DNA of 64,000 bases from Ceratotherium simum simum (taxonomy: Eukaryota > Chordata > Mammalia > Perissodactyla > Rhinocerotidae). Of the stretch, positions 1 through 10,195 are shown piece after piece. The translations under genes and the position numbers were made by a program. A model generated the notes under the pieces. The model searched no databases. It was not told where the DNA came from and worked only from the letters and a program-made list of their open reading frames with translations. The stretch spans positions 12,354,869 to 12,418,868 of the forward strand of contig NW_004454166.1 of assembly GCF_000283155.1 (NCBI RefSeq), read 5' to 3'. Numbering within the stretch: position 1 is the first letter of the stretch; every line of letters starts with the position of its first letter.

Positions 1-96
1 ATTATTTTCTCCTGCTAACCTGTCTTGTTGATTATTTGGCCAGCCAGAAGAACCTTAAGGGAAAGGGCAGAGGGGGATTCTCCCTCTTCCCCAACA
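1..96 (+). mobile_element. ERV LTR, 3' end only (cut by window edge)
   Basis: The first 96 bases match the last 94-96 bases of the LTR at 1579-2234 at about 94% by eye (six differences), ending in ccaaca where the other ends in ccgaca. The rest of this LTR lies outside the window. The sequence that follows is L2-like, with no primer-binding site or gag, so this is a solo LTR or the 3' LTR of a provirus lying to the left. Confidence 0.8.
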
Positions 97-320
97 CCAG
101 GTAGGATCAGGCTGGTGGAGATGAAGAGTTCAGGTATTCCAGGGAGATATTCCAGGGAGAGAGATTTGTTTGAGCAAAGGCAGGGTGGCCACCGGGGCAT
201 AGACAGGATGAGTAGTTCACTTTGGCTGGAACACAGGGTGCATGAAGAGACGTCATACAAGTTAAATTGCAAAGATAGGCTAAGGTTAAATACCAGGGGG
301 CCACTTTGAATGCCAAAGTT
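97..320 (-). repeat. L2 LINE fragment
   Basis: On the minus strand this is the L2 region near the end of ORF2 and the start of the 3' UTR. The plus strand reads ttccaggg...gagcaaaggc...ggctggaacacagggtgcatg and, further on, a degraded 'gggcc..tt.gaatgcc' block, in the L2 order. The LTR at 1-96 abuts it and probably inserted into it. A short internal duplication, attccaggga, occurs twice around 137-160. Confidence 0.6.
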
Positions 321-949
321 ATTTCCCAAGCTTATCCATATATCTTCGCTTGGCTCCATATATCACTCGCTTGGAGTTCCCACTCATGGGAACGCTATGT
401 GCTGTAGCAGGAGGAGACAGGCTCTAGGAAACCCACCTCTTGAGAAGCAAGAACTCTAGACCAATGTGATGATAGATTTTTTGTTTGTTTGTTTTTATTT
501 GGGAATTCCAGCACATGAGCCAGCCCTCCTTGGCACACCCTCCAGGGAGCCACTGGGACCACCTTCCCTCTATCTGACACGTGGATCTCACAACCCCAGC
601 CTGCACTTGTCCTACCCTTTGGGAGGCAGAGAAGAGGATGTAGAAGTGAAAAAATGTAATCCAGAATTCCAGGCACCATCCAGAAGGAGCATGTGTAGCA
701 GCTCAGCCATGCAGAACTTCTAAAGAAGTGCTTTCTCCCATGGAGACTCCAGACCCTGTCTACTTGCCACTATCAATATATGTTGAACCGCCCTTGGAGA
801 AATCAGAACTGTTGGAATGAATTACTGATCACAAGAGTTATGAGTGTTGGTTGGAAGCAGGAATGAAATTCAAGATATGCTGTTTTGCTCTGTGTATGGG
901 TGTATCTCATTCTTTTCTTAATTTTTAGATATTAGTTTCACTAAAAGAG
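321..949. other. No gene or repeat family recognised
   Basis: Single-copy-looking sequence with only a short (TTTG)n-like run at about 478-497. Reading frames here reach only about 95 codons, with no recognisable domain. Confidence 0.5.
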
Positions 950-1068
950 TAACAGTCTAGAAGTCAGGAACCCTAGATGGTAATCCTGGATTGCCACAAA
1001 CTAAGTTAAGACTTCGTTATTTAACCTTTCTGGATTTCCGCATCTATTAAAAACAAATAAAGTGGAAT
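950..1068 (+). repeat. MIR SINE fragment, degraded
   Basis: Follows the MIR order: 'agtcaggaaccctagatggtaatcctgg', then a ttaacctttctgga block and a 'catctattaaaa' block, equivalents of the MIR central core. Divergence is high, so the call is tentative. Confidence 0.4.
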
Positions 1069-1154
1069 GGTGGGGGGGGAGTTGGTGAGGTGAATAATAA
1101 GAGGCCCACTGTGGCTGGAATGTGCCAAAGTCTTTCATCATGAAAGTGGCAGTT

Positions 1155-1252
1155 GGGCGAGGGATGGTCCAGGGCAGCAGAAAGTGCATGGTGTGTGGAA
1201 TCAGACCTGGTTTTGAGCCCAGTCCTCTGCTAGCTGGCCCTGTGTCCTTCCA
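1155..1252 (+). repeat. MIR SINE fragment, 5' half
   Basis: Contains 'gtgtggaatcagacctgg', 'ttttgagcccagtcctctgc' and 'gctggccctgtgtcctt', which line up with the MIR tRNA-derived head and first core segment. Confidence 0.5.
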
Positions 1253-1264
1253 AGTTAGACTCAA

Positions 1265-1420
1265 TTCAGTGCTCACTCTGTGCCTATTCCAAATGCTTTA
1301 CAGTATTAACTCAATTAATCCTTGTAACTAACCCTATGAGGGGAATTATTCCATTTTACAGATGAGTAAACTGAGGCACAGAGATCATAATTTGCTCAAG
1401 GTAAGTGACTGCAGAGCCTT
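1265..1420 (-). repeat. MIR SINE
   Basis: Clear reverse-complement MIR: 'actcaattaatccttgtaac', 'ccctatgagg', 'ccattttacagatgagtaaa', 'ctgaggcacagag' and 'tttgctcaaggtaagtgac' occur in the expected order. Confidence 0.85.
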
Positions 1421-1578
1421 ACCATTCTTTACCACTCCACTCTTCTGCACTAAAAGGAAGATGATGAGTAACTCACTGAACCTCTTTTAAGATTATGTTT
1501 TCCCAGGGCTGGCCCCGTGAATTAGCGGTTAAGTGCCCGCGCTCCGCTGCTGGCAGCCCAGGTTCGGATCCCCAGCAC

Positions 1579-2234
1579 TGTAGGAGATCAAGATTTGGCC
1601 ACCCTGAAATATATCTTTTTACCTTGATTGTTTTCTCTGACGGAGATTTGACCTCCCCCACTAACTGCCTAAAGAATTTGACATAGTAACTCCTTCCTGG
1701 AACAGATCTTCTATCTGATGGCTGTAATATAATGTAAAATAGATGTTACAATAGGAAAGGCGCCAAGAAGCCCATCTTATCAGAAGTTCTGTCTCTCTGG
1801 CCACATTCTCGGGATGGCCCTGTGAGAAGTTGCCAGACAAACATTTACATTTATAAGGGAAATCTCCATTTGTAAAGGTATCTCCCTCTCTGTTTTGGGA
1901 AGAGGGGGGATGGCCTCATTCTTAGAGACTTATCAGTGTGGAAGGTGAGGCCTTAAATCTGCATAATACTCTTGTTTACTGTGCTTTAGTGGTAATCTCC
2001 TGTAACTGACTCCCCCCACCCACAACATCCTCCTTTGTCATTGGCTGAACATGCTATTTAAGACGAGAATTTCTGCTATTGTGTTGAGAAACGCAGTGTC
2101 CCTGGTTTCTCCCGTGTATACATGTTATTAAACTTGGTATTATTTTCTCCTGCTAACCTGTTTTGTTAATTATTTGGCCAGCCATAAGAACCTTAAGGGA
2201 AAGGGCAGAGGGGGATTCTCCTTTTTCCCCGACA
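1579..2234 (+). mobile_element. Solo ERV LTR (gammaretrovirus/ERV1-like), 656 bp
   Basis: Starts TGTAGG and ends CCGACA, within an ERE SINE. Flanks are gcac (1575-1578) and gcgc (2235-2238), a 4-bp TSD differing by a CpG-to-CpA change. Both SINE halves are adjacent, so no internal retroviral region remains; the provirus was removed by LTR-LTR recombination. It has an inverted CCAAT box, a TATA-like box and a polyadenylation signal. ERV1 class is inferred from the 4-bp TSD and overall layout; I did not identify the named family. Confidence 0.88.
2039..2132 (+). promoter_or_regulatory. LTR promoter and polyadenylation signals
   Basis: Within the solo LTR: cattgg (inverted CCAAT box) at 2039-2044, tatttaag (TATA-like) at 2055-2062 and attaaa (polyadenylation signal) at 2127-2132. 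The order fits a retroviral U3-R boundary. Whether it is active is unknown. Confidence 0.55.
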
Positions 2235-2664
2235 GCGCGCACTGACGCACCACTTCTCCGGCCATGCTGAGGCCACGTCCCACATACAGCAACTAGAAGG
2301 ATGTGCAACTATGACATACAACTATCTACTGGGGCTTTGGGGAAAAAAAAAAAGGAGGATTGGCAATAGATGTTAGCTCAGAGCTGGTCTTCCTCAGCAA
2401 AGAGAGGAGGATTAGCATGGATGTTAGCTCAGGGCTGATCTTCCTCACAAAGAAAAAAAAAAAGATTTTGTTTTCCCATAATGTATATGAACAATAATAA
2501 TATCAATAACATCCACCTTATGGGATTGTTATGAAAATTTAATGAGATATTAGATTCAGAAGTGTTTCTTAAACTGTAAAAAAAATACTGTATAAGATCA
2601 GTTAGAAAATACTTTACTCAAGTCATAGGCTGACATCCAAAGGACCTTCCCACTCCAATTCAAC

Positions 2665-2865
2665 AACAACACTAATAATTACCTATTAGCACCTATTGAA
2701 CATCTAATATGCTCCAATATTATAAAGTAGGCATCTTTACCCCTATTTTTCAGAAAAGGAAATTGAGGCAGCTAATAAGCACTGGTACTAGCATCACTCT
2801 AGAGCATTTGAACCTGAGTCTGCCTGGATCCTGCAGGCTATACTTTTAGGATTCAATGCTGAAGC
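2665..2865 (-). repeat. MIR SINE
   Basis: 'ctattagcacctattgaaca', 'acccctatttttcagaaaag', 'gaaattgaggcagctaataag' and 'catttgaacctgagtctgcc' follow reverse-complement MIR order. Confidence 0.75.
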
Positions 2866-3405
2866 CCTCTCAGAGGACTCAGGACACTCAGCACAAAGAG
2901 GCCTGAACCCACACAGATAAATTGGGCTAATATGTGCCTAACATGTTTCTAGAACTCTTTGATCTTCAAATTCTTCTGGGGTGAGGGATGAGAAAGGCAA
3001 GGAGTGTTCCCAGATCATTCAATTGGGGAAGAAGGATGCCCTTGGGGACATTCAGATGTTCTGCCTGCCTTCTACAGTCACAGGAGGACAGGCCTCTGCT
3101 CCAGGAACCTAATTTCTATTTACGTTCACATGATCACCAGCCAGTCTGGGAAATCAAACCAAATACTCAGTGGACTAGAATGTGACTGGCCAAGGTTGAT
3201 CTGCTGCCCAGACCATGGTAAGCAACAGCTCTCAGGCCTCCGTGTGTTTTAGATGGCCCAGGTAGACGCCCTTGTACCAAGTGGGTCCTAAAGACCAGAC
3301 ACCAAGGGCCTGCTCCGGTGTGCATCTCTGAAGAGAACTGTGGATACAAGGCTGTGGGCCTGGTGCAGAGGCCTGATCCAGTTCTCGCCACAACCCTGTC
3401 AAAAG
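2866..3405. other. No gene or repeat family recognised
   Basis: Mixed-composition sequence. The overlapping reading frames (up to about 90 codons) lie on both strands with no domain similarity that I recognise. Confidence 0.5.
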
Positions 3406-3660
3406 GACAGCTTGGTGCAGTGTAAAGACAACCAAGTCTTTGGAGCCAGATGAACTAAGTATCCTAAATCCTACCATGCAGCTTACCTGCTTTATGTCCT
3501 TGGGCAAGTGACTTACTAATCAGAACCTCAGTTTCTTCATCTGTAACACAGGGACAGTCAAACCTGCTTCAGAGGGTTACTGTGAGGATTGCCTGAGGTA
3601 ATTTATGTAAAGTTTCTGGCACTCATCAGGTGCTCAAAAAATGTTCTTCATCTCCCCTTC
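3406..3660 (+). repeat. MIR SINE, nearly full length
   Basis: 'gtctttggagccagatgaac', 'tgtccttgggcaagtgactt', 'cctcagtttcttcatctgta', 'gttactgtgaggattgcctg' and 'gcactcatcaggtgctcaa' occur in MIR order. Confidence 0.85.
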
Positions 3661-3780
3661 CCCGCTGAGGAAGAAGTGCTCTCCTCTAACACTTGGTCCC
3701 AATCAGAAGATGAGAGGATGCCCAGAGAGACCTGAGAGAGAATACATCTTCCTCAGGGTCAACATCAGTTGCTTAATACT

Positions 3781-3870
3781 CATTTATTCACTGATTCGTT
3801 CATTCATTCAGTAAAGATTTACTGAGCACCTACTATGTGCTGAGCACTGTACTGAATGTTTGGGAGGAAT
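3781..3870 (-). repeat. L2 LINE 3' end
   Basis: 'attcattcagtaaagattta' followed by 'ctgagcacctactatgtgct' is the reverse complement of the L2 3' terminus, which ends in (ATGA)n-like repeats. Confidence 0.75.
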
Positions 3871-4745
3871 CAGAGATGGAGCCTTTCTACCACTGCCCCC
3901 TCTACCTCACACACACAAGACCATTCGAGGCAGAGAAAAGGGTCAGAAAGTAACATCTCCCTCTCCAGAGGCAGGAGGCCACAGCACAGAGATGTTAGTC
4001 CAGTGAATCCACTGTGTGGCTGCAGCCAGGAAGAGCAGGAGTGTCCAGGTGCTCAGGAATTGCTCTATATGGAGAGAGGGATGGAGCAAAAGCCACTCCC
4101 TCAACCCCTACCCCCAGCCCCAGCCCTGCATGCAAACAGGAGGTACTTGTCAGGAAGACAGAGCGAATACTAGGGCAAAGAAGATTGGGGAACATTGTGG
4201 ACGGTGCACTTGGGGCCTAAAGCAAGGAAACTTATAACTCTGTAATCCTGGCCTGGGGAGAGGGTCCCAGGAGGAACCCAGAGCCCTACTTGGAGACCGA
4301 TCACTGACTTTTCTATCAAGTCAATTACGAAAGGTCTCAAAGGAGTTGGGAATGATGTGGTGTCAGACCAGTGGAAGGGGGTAGAGGTTTCTTTCTCATA
4401 TTTTTCATATGTACCCCAAATTCAGTTCCATCTGTCATCAATATTGTGATCCACATTCTGAGCTATGCCTGTTGAGCACCATCTCACTGTCGGGCTGCGT
4501 TATGAAGTTCAGTAACGCCCTTTCCAACCTAGGCTGGCCATGTGTATCCCCTTCTGGATGGAAATTTCAGGAAGATATGGACAAAGAGGAACATGAGCAG
4601 AGCACAGGACATAGGATGTTAAGTCTGCAGCAAGGAATACTTGGGCCTGTGGACATGATCCCTGTTTTCAAATATAAGCATAGCTGTAGAAGGGAAGAGG
4701 AACTGGACAGTTGCGTTTGGGACACCAAGAGATGGAGATCTTAGG
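3871..4745. other. No gene or repeat family recognised
   Basis: Includes a C-rich run near 4094-4126. Two frames exceed 100 codons (3856-4173 and 4409-4744, plus strand) but have no recognisable domain, signal peptide or splice context that I can support. Confidence 0.5.
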
Positions 4746-4862
4746 AGTTCACTGCCATGTCCCCAGAGTAGATACTCAATCTACTAGTACCTTCTAGTAT
4801 CTACTCCTGGCCCAGAGTAGATACTCAATACAGGTTTGTTGGATTTTATGGAATTGAATGGA
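4746..4862 (+). repeat. L2 LINE 3' end with a local duplication
   Basis: 'ggcccagagtagatactcaa' and 'tttgttggattttatggaat' match the L2 3' end. The phrase cagagtagatactcaat occurs twice (about 4764 and 4812), and the intervening agtatctact is the reverse complement of agtagatact, so the block can form a hairpin. Confidence 0.7.
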
Positions 4863-6285
4863 GAATTTTCAGAGAGTCAGCTGCTTCTGGATGGGATGGA
4901 ATGGGATGGGTGAAAAGGAAGGGATCAAGCAGAGCACTCCCTATCTCTAGCGCTGTGCAAGGCAGATGCCACGTGGAGCCATGGGAGGCTGGACTGGACA
5001 GCCATCAAGACTTCTCTGAGCCCTGAGGTCCTCACCCTTGGCTCCAAGAGAAAAAGGATTCCCATTCCCTGGCTGCTTTGGGCCTCACTGCTATTATTCT
5101 GCTCTTTCCACTGCAAGCCAATCCAAGAACACACATAGTTTGGGACCAAAGCTACTGGGAGGTTCCCATAGCACTCTGTGCTCGGCTGCTGATGGATCCC
5201 TTGAACTGCTAGGGAGGTCTAGGGAGTGACCGCTGGCTCCGAGGTAGGGCTCAGGCCCTCCATCCACAGGAGGCTGCCTGAGGGTACAGAGGCATTGTCG
5301 CTCCCCAGCCTGGCTGCCAGCTTGTGCCAAGAGGGCTTCTTTCTCTTCTCCTTGAAGGGGAGTCAGGCATGAAACTAGAAATGACCTCAACTTGCATTTC
5401 CCTTTGAGCTCTCACTTAGCACCTGCCAGTCCAGAGTCCTGAGGAAGAAATGGGAGGACTCCACGCAGCTTCCCTGGGTCTCCTTAGAAAGTGCTCACCC
5501 CTGGTTTCACCCAGAAAACAGCACATAGAAAACAGCATTGGAGGCAATCTCTAAAGCTTCTCATTAGGGGCCCTTGGGATGAAGGCAGGGGCTAGTCCTT
5601 GAGGGGAATGAAAATGGCAAATAGTTTGTTAACTGCTGCTTCCAGATCTGTCACCCCAAAGCCAATGTAGAAATTGGCAGGGAGCTCTGAAAGAGGGTTC
5701 ATCTCATCTCTTGAACCCCAGGTAAAAATTTCATGCTGGGTGGTCAGGTTGGTTTCAGCATGTGATCAGGACATCATTCAGAGGCAATAATATTCAGTAA
5801 CAAGCATGAGCATGAAGTGAGGAATCTGACAAATGTTAAAAAAAAAAAAAATCCCAGAATTATAATGTGTTATAACTGTTTTGCTCTGCCATGTTTACTC
5901 AAGTATTTGATCTTTCCCTCCTCCCAATCTTCTGAATTTTGAGAAGGAAATACTTTTAATTTTATTTTCATACTGTATCTTCCTGCTGAGATTCCAAGGC
6001 TGTCAGCAGTGTTACCTAATGTGGGAAGACTTGGGAAGAAATCTAAAGGTGTATGAACAGTGAAGGTCAAACATTGCTGAGGGAATGGAAGAAAGCCTGA
6101 CCACATCATCACCACGATTATAATAATCACTTCCTTTTTAGTTTAAAGGATGGCAATACTTTTCCTTTTAGTGCATTTCTATAAAGCAGCTTATTTGCCT
6201 ATTAAAGAACACCACCCATCAAAGGAGAGAAAATTAGGAATTAGTCACCTTTATTATTAAACAAATAAATGTACAATAACTACCC
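4863..6285. other. No gene or repeat family recognised (1.4 kb)
   Basis: Contains a short TGGGA-type run (about 4891-4911) and an A-tract at 5838-5851. Otherwise it is single-copy-looking. Short frames on both strands show no known domain. Confidence 0.5.
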
Positions 6286-6289
6286 TTGA

Positions 6290-6520
6290 CTTGGGTGAGG
6301 CAGCAAAGTGGAGCAGAAGGCCTTAGGAGAAAGGGGAGTCAAGGTTCAGCTGTCCACACACCTGCGGTGTTGAGCTGTTGAGCAGGACAGGCGGCCAGCC
6401 TCCCTAAGCCTTGGGTGCCTTGTCTACAAACAGAATGACAGCTTCTTCTTGGCCTAAGGATTATTGTGAGGACCACTTTGAAACCTGTATGTGAAAGGCC
6501 TTTGTCAACTGTGCATACCT
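6290..6520 (+). repeat. MIR SINE
   Basis: 'gagtcaaggttcagctgtcc', 'gccttgtctacaaacagaat', 'gattattgtgaggaccactt' and 'gtatgtgaaaggcctttgtc' trace a diverged MIR. Confidence 0.6.
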
Positions 6521-6741
6521 TCCCCAATGTGGGGCATGACAGACATAAACAACAGGGTGGTCCTTGGTTTATTGTAAGTAATGAAGGAACTGGTCTTTCT
6601 AACACGACAGCTAGTCCTAGATTAAAATTTGAAATTTCAGTCATTTTGAGCAATAAAGGAATGTGGAAAGTAGTGATGATGATACAAAACCTAGGGAATT
6701 GGGCCTGCATGCTACTGAAATGTTTTAAATAATTGCATATC

Positions 6742-6930
6742 TTCATTCATCAGGCACTTCTTTTGGGCAGGACTGGGGTAAGGCGAGGTCCACAGTGTGA
6801 AGGGATCCCACAGTCTAGTGAAGGGACCAGAAGAATGAGGCAGGTGTTTACAACAACATGTGCTGGAGTATAGGTTAAGCCCAAAGGAGGACACCTGACC
6901 CAGATTGGGTGGTCTGGGGCAAATTCCTCC
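6742..6930 (-). repeat. L2 LINE fragment
   Basis: 'cattcatcaggcacttcttt', 'cacagtctagtgaagggacc' and 'acctgacccagattgggtgg' follow the reverse-complement L2 3' UTR in order. Confidence 0.6.
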
Positions 6931-7590
6931 AAAATCGATTTGACAACAGGAATCCAAGGGTATACTCCCCAGAAGCACAGTGAATCCCCTATAGTTTGCT
7001 TCAGAATGCCCAAGTTCACCTTTCCTTTTTGCCCCATGTGTCAGCAGCCTGTGGGATCTGTTTGGCATAATCTTGTCTCTCAGATGCACTTGTTATCCCC
7101 CACTGCTTGCTGTGTTGATATTTTTCTACAAAGCTGTCAGCTTTTAGGTAGTGGGACCGAAGGCAGTGGTCACGGTGGCTGCTGTTGCTAACATCAGGCT
7201 GGAGCTCTCAGGGCCTGATCCACTAGGCGATACTCATACCCACCTCCCAGGGGTGACGCCTGGGAGTGTCTGAGTGGAAGAGTAAAGTCCGAAGAACGTC
7301 TCAACTGTTGTTGGAGATCTGCTCCTCCCGGCTGCTCCCTGTGTCATTTGGGCAAGGAGGATTAGGGTGTGCCTTGAGGTTGGCCTGGGGAATGCCCCAT
7401 TTCCCCAAACACAGCAAGCAATTATAACAGAGGGAGGTCACATGGCATGATCTTGTGAGCAAATAACACTGTCACTGGAGAATAGGAAGCTAATGATTTA
7501 TGCAGTTTCCCTCTAAACCCTTACTTTCACAAAGCCCCATTACTCAGCCCTAGGATAAAGGTCTAAGTAAGCTGGGGCCCCTCTCACACA
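6931..7590. other. No gene or repeat family recognised
   Basis: No repeat consensus recognised. The minus-strand frame at 6712-7089 (125 codons) partly overlaps the L2 fragment and has no recognisable domain. Confidence 0.5.
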
Positions 7591-7715
7591 CAAGTCATGA
7601 CATGATGAGCTGTTTCAGGCCTTGTGCCTTCTGCCTAGAGTTTCCTACCTCCACTTCTGTGCCTCAAGGAAGCTCCTGCTCATCCCACAAGGCCCTGTTT
7701 AAACATCATCTCCCA
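7591..7715 (+). repeat. L2 LINE fragment
   Basis: 'ggccttgtgccttctgccta', 'gagtttcctacctccacttc' and 'ccctgtttaaacatcatctc' match the L2 ORF2-end/3' UTR block that reads 'cctttgcact...tgcctggaat...ctcaaatgtcacctc' in intact copies. Confidence 0.6.
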
Positions 7716-8069
7716 TCTGCAGTCTGCATAAGCAGAGCTAACTTAGTTACAGCACCAAGCCTTGAACCGCCAGAGACCAGCTGCAAAGCGGCTGGGCATA
7801 TCTGATGCCACAAGAAGCAGGGGTTCTTATAGCAAAGAAGAAAATGGGAAGGGGTTCTAGGTAGACAATAAACTGTGCCTGCCACCTGAAATATTGCATT
7901 TTATACATTCCACCTACCACCCTCACCATTTGGTGATCATAAGATATTTTAGCATATTAAAGGTTTGAAAATTTTATAGATTTTGTCCAAACTAAACTTC
8001 TCCACACTCATGGATGGATGTTTCCTTCATCTTCTTCTAACATCTATCAAAAATCTGCAGACCATACAA
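7716..8069. other. No gene or repeat family recognised
   Basis: AT-rich towards its right end. Nothing beyond short frames. Confidence 0.5.
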
Positions 8070-8275
8070 CAAGAAACACTAGCACGGTACCTTTGAGCCT
8101 CATAACATTCCTATGAGATAAGCATTATTATTCCCGTTTTATAGATGATGAAACTGAGGCATCAAGTGATCAAGTAAGTTGCAAAAATTTCCCCAGCCAG
8201 GAAGTAGCAGAAGCTGAGATTAGAACCCAAGGCTTCCAACTCCAAATCTAGATCTTTGTCCATTAAAAACAGATA
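8070..8275 (-). repeat. MIR SINE
   Basis: 'cctcataacattcctatgag', 'attcccgttttatagatgat', 'gaaactgaggcatcaagtga' and 'agattagaacccaaggcttc' are in reverse-complement MIR order. Confidence 0.85.
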
Positions 8276-8515
8276 GGTAGAGAAACAAAGAAACTAAGAG
8301 AAAAAAAGATAGGTGGATTATATTGAAATTACAAACAAAAAGAACTGTAAAAAGGAGAGAAGGTGAAGGAAAAGGTCTTCTTTTGTTAAGGATAGGTCTA
8401 AGTTAGCAGATGAAGAGCAAAGAGCTGGCATCAGTGGCCCTATCCCCATTAAGATCTAACAGGGTACTGATTAAAGTGAGAGGTTCAGGGAAAGGCATAG
8501 GTCTTTCCATGAGTT

Positions 8516-8640
8516 CTTCCTTTCCTTCATTTGTTCAACCACCAAGACATTCATGCACAAATTATGATTGAGCATCCACTCTGCTGAGGACACAGCCTTC
8601 GGCCTCCAGCAGCTTCTAGTCTCCCCAGGCATAATGACTT
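8516..8640 (-). repeat. L2 LINE 3' end
   Basis: 'tcatttgttcaaccaccaag', 'gagcatccactctgctgagg' and 'cagcagcttctagtctcccc' follow the reverse-complement L2 3' UTR. Confidence 0.55.
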
Positions 8641-8679
8641 CTAGCCACATGAATCTGCTAACTATTTCCCTGAACACTC

Positions 8680-8905
8680 AGGTTTCTCTCATGCTGCCAT
8701 ACTTTGTGCACGCCATTCCCTCCCTGAGGAATGTCTTTCTTATCTTCTCTTCCTGGAAAAATCTTTCTCAACTTTCCAAGCCCAGTCACATGGCCCATCT
8801 CAGGTGCAGCCTGCCCCAGATCCCCCAGGGACAGTGTTGCTAGGGAGCCCCTCTGAGTCCCTTCTCATGCTGCCCTGGCCTCTGCCTCAGCTCTGTGCAC
8901 TGAGA
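8680..8905 (+). repeat. L2 LINE fragment
   Basis: 'cacgccattccctccctgag', 'gaatgtctttcttatcttct' and 'cccatctcaggtgcagcctg' follow the plus-strand L2 end-of-ORF2/3' UTR order. Confidence 0.55.
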
Positions 8906-9504
8906 TCTGTGTAGAGGAGTTCTCATTCAGAGCCTGTTATCCCTGAAAGAGTAAACCAGCGAAGTCCCGGCAGCATGAAGAGACCACCATCTTTCCATCT
9001 TACCTTCCAACTCAAGGCAGGGCGAGTAGCACACAACCATGCAATGATGAGGAAAGATGTAAAATGATCCATGGTAAGTAATTCTTGTGGAATAGAAGCC
9101 AGTGAAGAGAAGGGAGGGGGTCTGTATGCTTTTGTAATTCAAAAGCACCACAGGCAATATTATACTGCCTCAATTCAGTCGATAAAGTACAATTGTTACA
9201 GCTCCATTGTCAGAGTTGGAAGTTAATGTTCCAACTCTCTGATCTCTGAATCAGTGCTCATATCTGAAGGACATGTGCTAGTCTAGAAAAAAAGACCCTA
9301 AAAGAAGCACTTGTCAGAGCTTGTATAGCCCTGCCCAGATAGCCAACACTGATCCTAGGTGACAAGAGCCTTCTGGTTACTAGAGAGGAGGTTCTGTTGT
9401 GGAGCAGGGATCACCATGTCTCCAAACCATCCAACCCCATCTGCTTTGCTTCCATGTTCACAAAGATACTTTTGATCTTAATTTCGTCTCCTTGCTAGTA
9501 TGGC
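8906..9504. other. No gene or repeat family recognised
   Basis: Single-copy-looking stretch between L2 and MIR fossils. Confidence 0.5.
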
Positions 9505-9985
9505 AGTATAACATAATGAGGAGAAGCATGGCCTATGGTATCAAAATCTGCAGGATTCAAAACTCAACACCACCATTTTTTTTTTTTTTTTTTGGTGAGG
9601 AAGATCAGCCCTGAGCTAACATCCATACTAATCCTCCTCTTTTTGCTGAGGAAGACCTGCTCTGAGCCAACATCTATTGCCAATCCTCCTCCTTTTTTTT
9701 CCCCAAAGCCCCAGTGGATAGTTGTATGTCATAGTTGCACATCCTTCTAGGTGCTGTATGTGGGACGCAGCCTCAGCATGGCTGGAGAAGCAACACCACC
9801 ATTTTCTTAGACACCTTAGACAACTAACATAATCTCTTGGAGGCCCAGTTTCCTCATCTCTGACATTGTACATAGAGATAAACACCAACATGACAAGGTG
9901 GTTATGGGATTAGATGACAATGCACAGGAAGTGCACAGTGCTTGGCACACAGCAGCCCTCAATACACGGCAGTTACTATTAGTGA
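9505..9985 (+). repeat. MIR SINE split by an ERE insertion
   Basis: Left part: 'gaagcatggcctatggtatc' and 'ggattcaaaactcaacacc'. Right part: 'cccagtttcctcatctctga', 'ggattagatgacaatgcaca' and 'cagtgcttggcacacagcag'. The two halves join into a near-complete MIR when the ERE and one TSD copy are removed. Confidence 0.85.
9580..9790 (-). mobile_element. ERE SINE, 5'-truncated
   Basis: Begins on the plus strand with a T-tract, then 'gatcagccctgagctaacat', 'tttgctgaggaagacctgct', 'ccccagtggatagttgtatg' and 'tatgtgggacgcagcctcag', and stops before the tRNA-like head. Flanked by a perfect 15-bp TSD, caacaccaccatttt (9565-9579 and 9791-9805). The perfect TSD suggests a fairly recent insertion. Confidence 0.95.
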
Positions 9986-10195
9986 TGTACTTTTATTGTT
10001 ACTTCCTTGATACAGTGTCTGGAAGGTATTTTTCCATCTTATAAACTCAGGCATTGACATTTAGTTTCTACATCACTACTATGAGAGGTAATACTTCACT
10101 CAGCATGCGAGTGAGCTTGCTGAGGTCTAGGGACACTGACTAGATGATGTTCTTGGACCTCAAAGCCTTGGGCCAGTCCCCCATGACATTAGTGC

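Larger units (their letters stand above)
1506..2461 (+). mobile_element. ERE (tRNA-Ser-derived) SINE, interrupted by an LTR
   Basis: The head at 1506-1578 has an A-box-like gaattagcggttaag and B-box-like ggttcggatcc. The body resumes at 2239 with 'gacgcaccacttctccggcc', 'gctgaggccacgtcccacat', 'ctatctactggggctttgg' and the tail motif 'gttagctcagggctgatctt', and ends in an A-rich tail. TSDs are aagattatgttttccca (1489-1505) and aagattttgttttccca (2462-2478), 16/17 matching. The SINE is a non-autonomous retroposon probably mobilised by L1. Confidence 0.93.
1455..2605 (+). repeat. MIR SINE split by a nested ERE/LTR insertion
   Basis: The left part (1455-1505) reads 'gagtaactcactgaacctct' then the tttccca block. 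The right part (2479-2605) continues with 'aacaataataatatcaataa', 'catccaccttatgggattgt' and 'gaaaatttaatgagatatta'. Together they make a continuous MIR core. The gap is exactly the ERE at 1506-2461 with its TSD. Confidence 0.75.

Noticed and set aside
1506..1578. A functional tRNA gene suggested by A-box and B-box motifs in ERE heads
   Set aside because: The tRNA-like head cannot complete a cloverleaf and is joined to a SINE body and A-rich tail. All heads are SINE promoters.
97..1578. An ERV provirus spanning the two LTRs
   Set aside because: The sequence between them is L2, MIR and unassigned DNA, and the second LTR lies inside an ERE with its own TSD.
3856..4173. 105-codon plus-strand frame rich in Gln, Pro and Ser
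   Set aside because: Composition reflects the CAG/CCC-rich base content. Its start lies in an L2 fragment, and no splice context or domain is seen.
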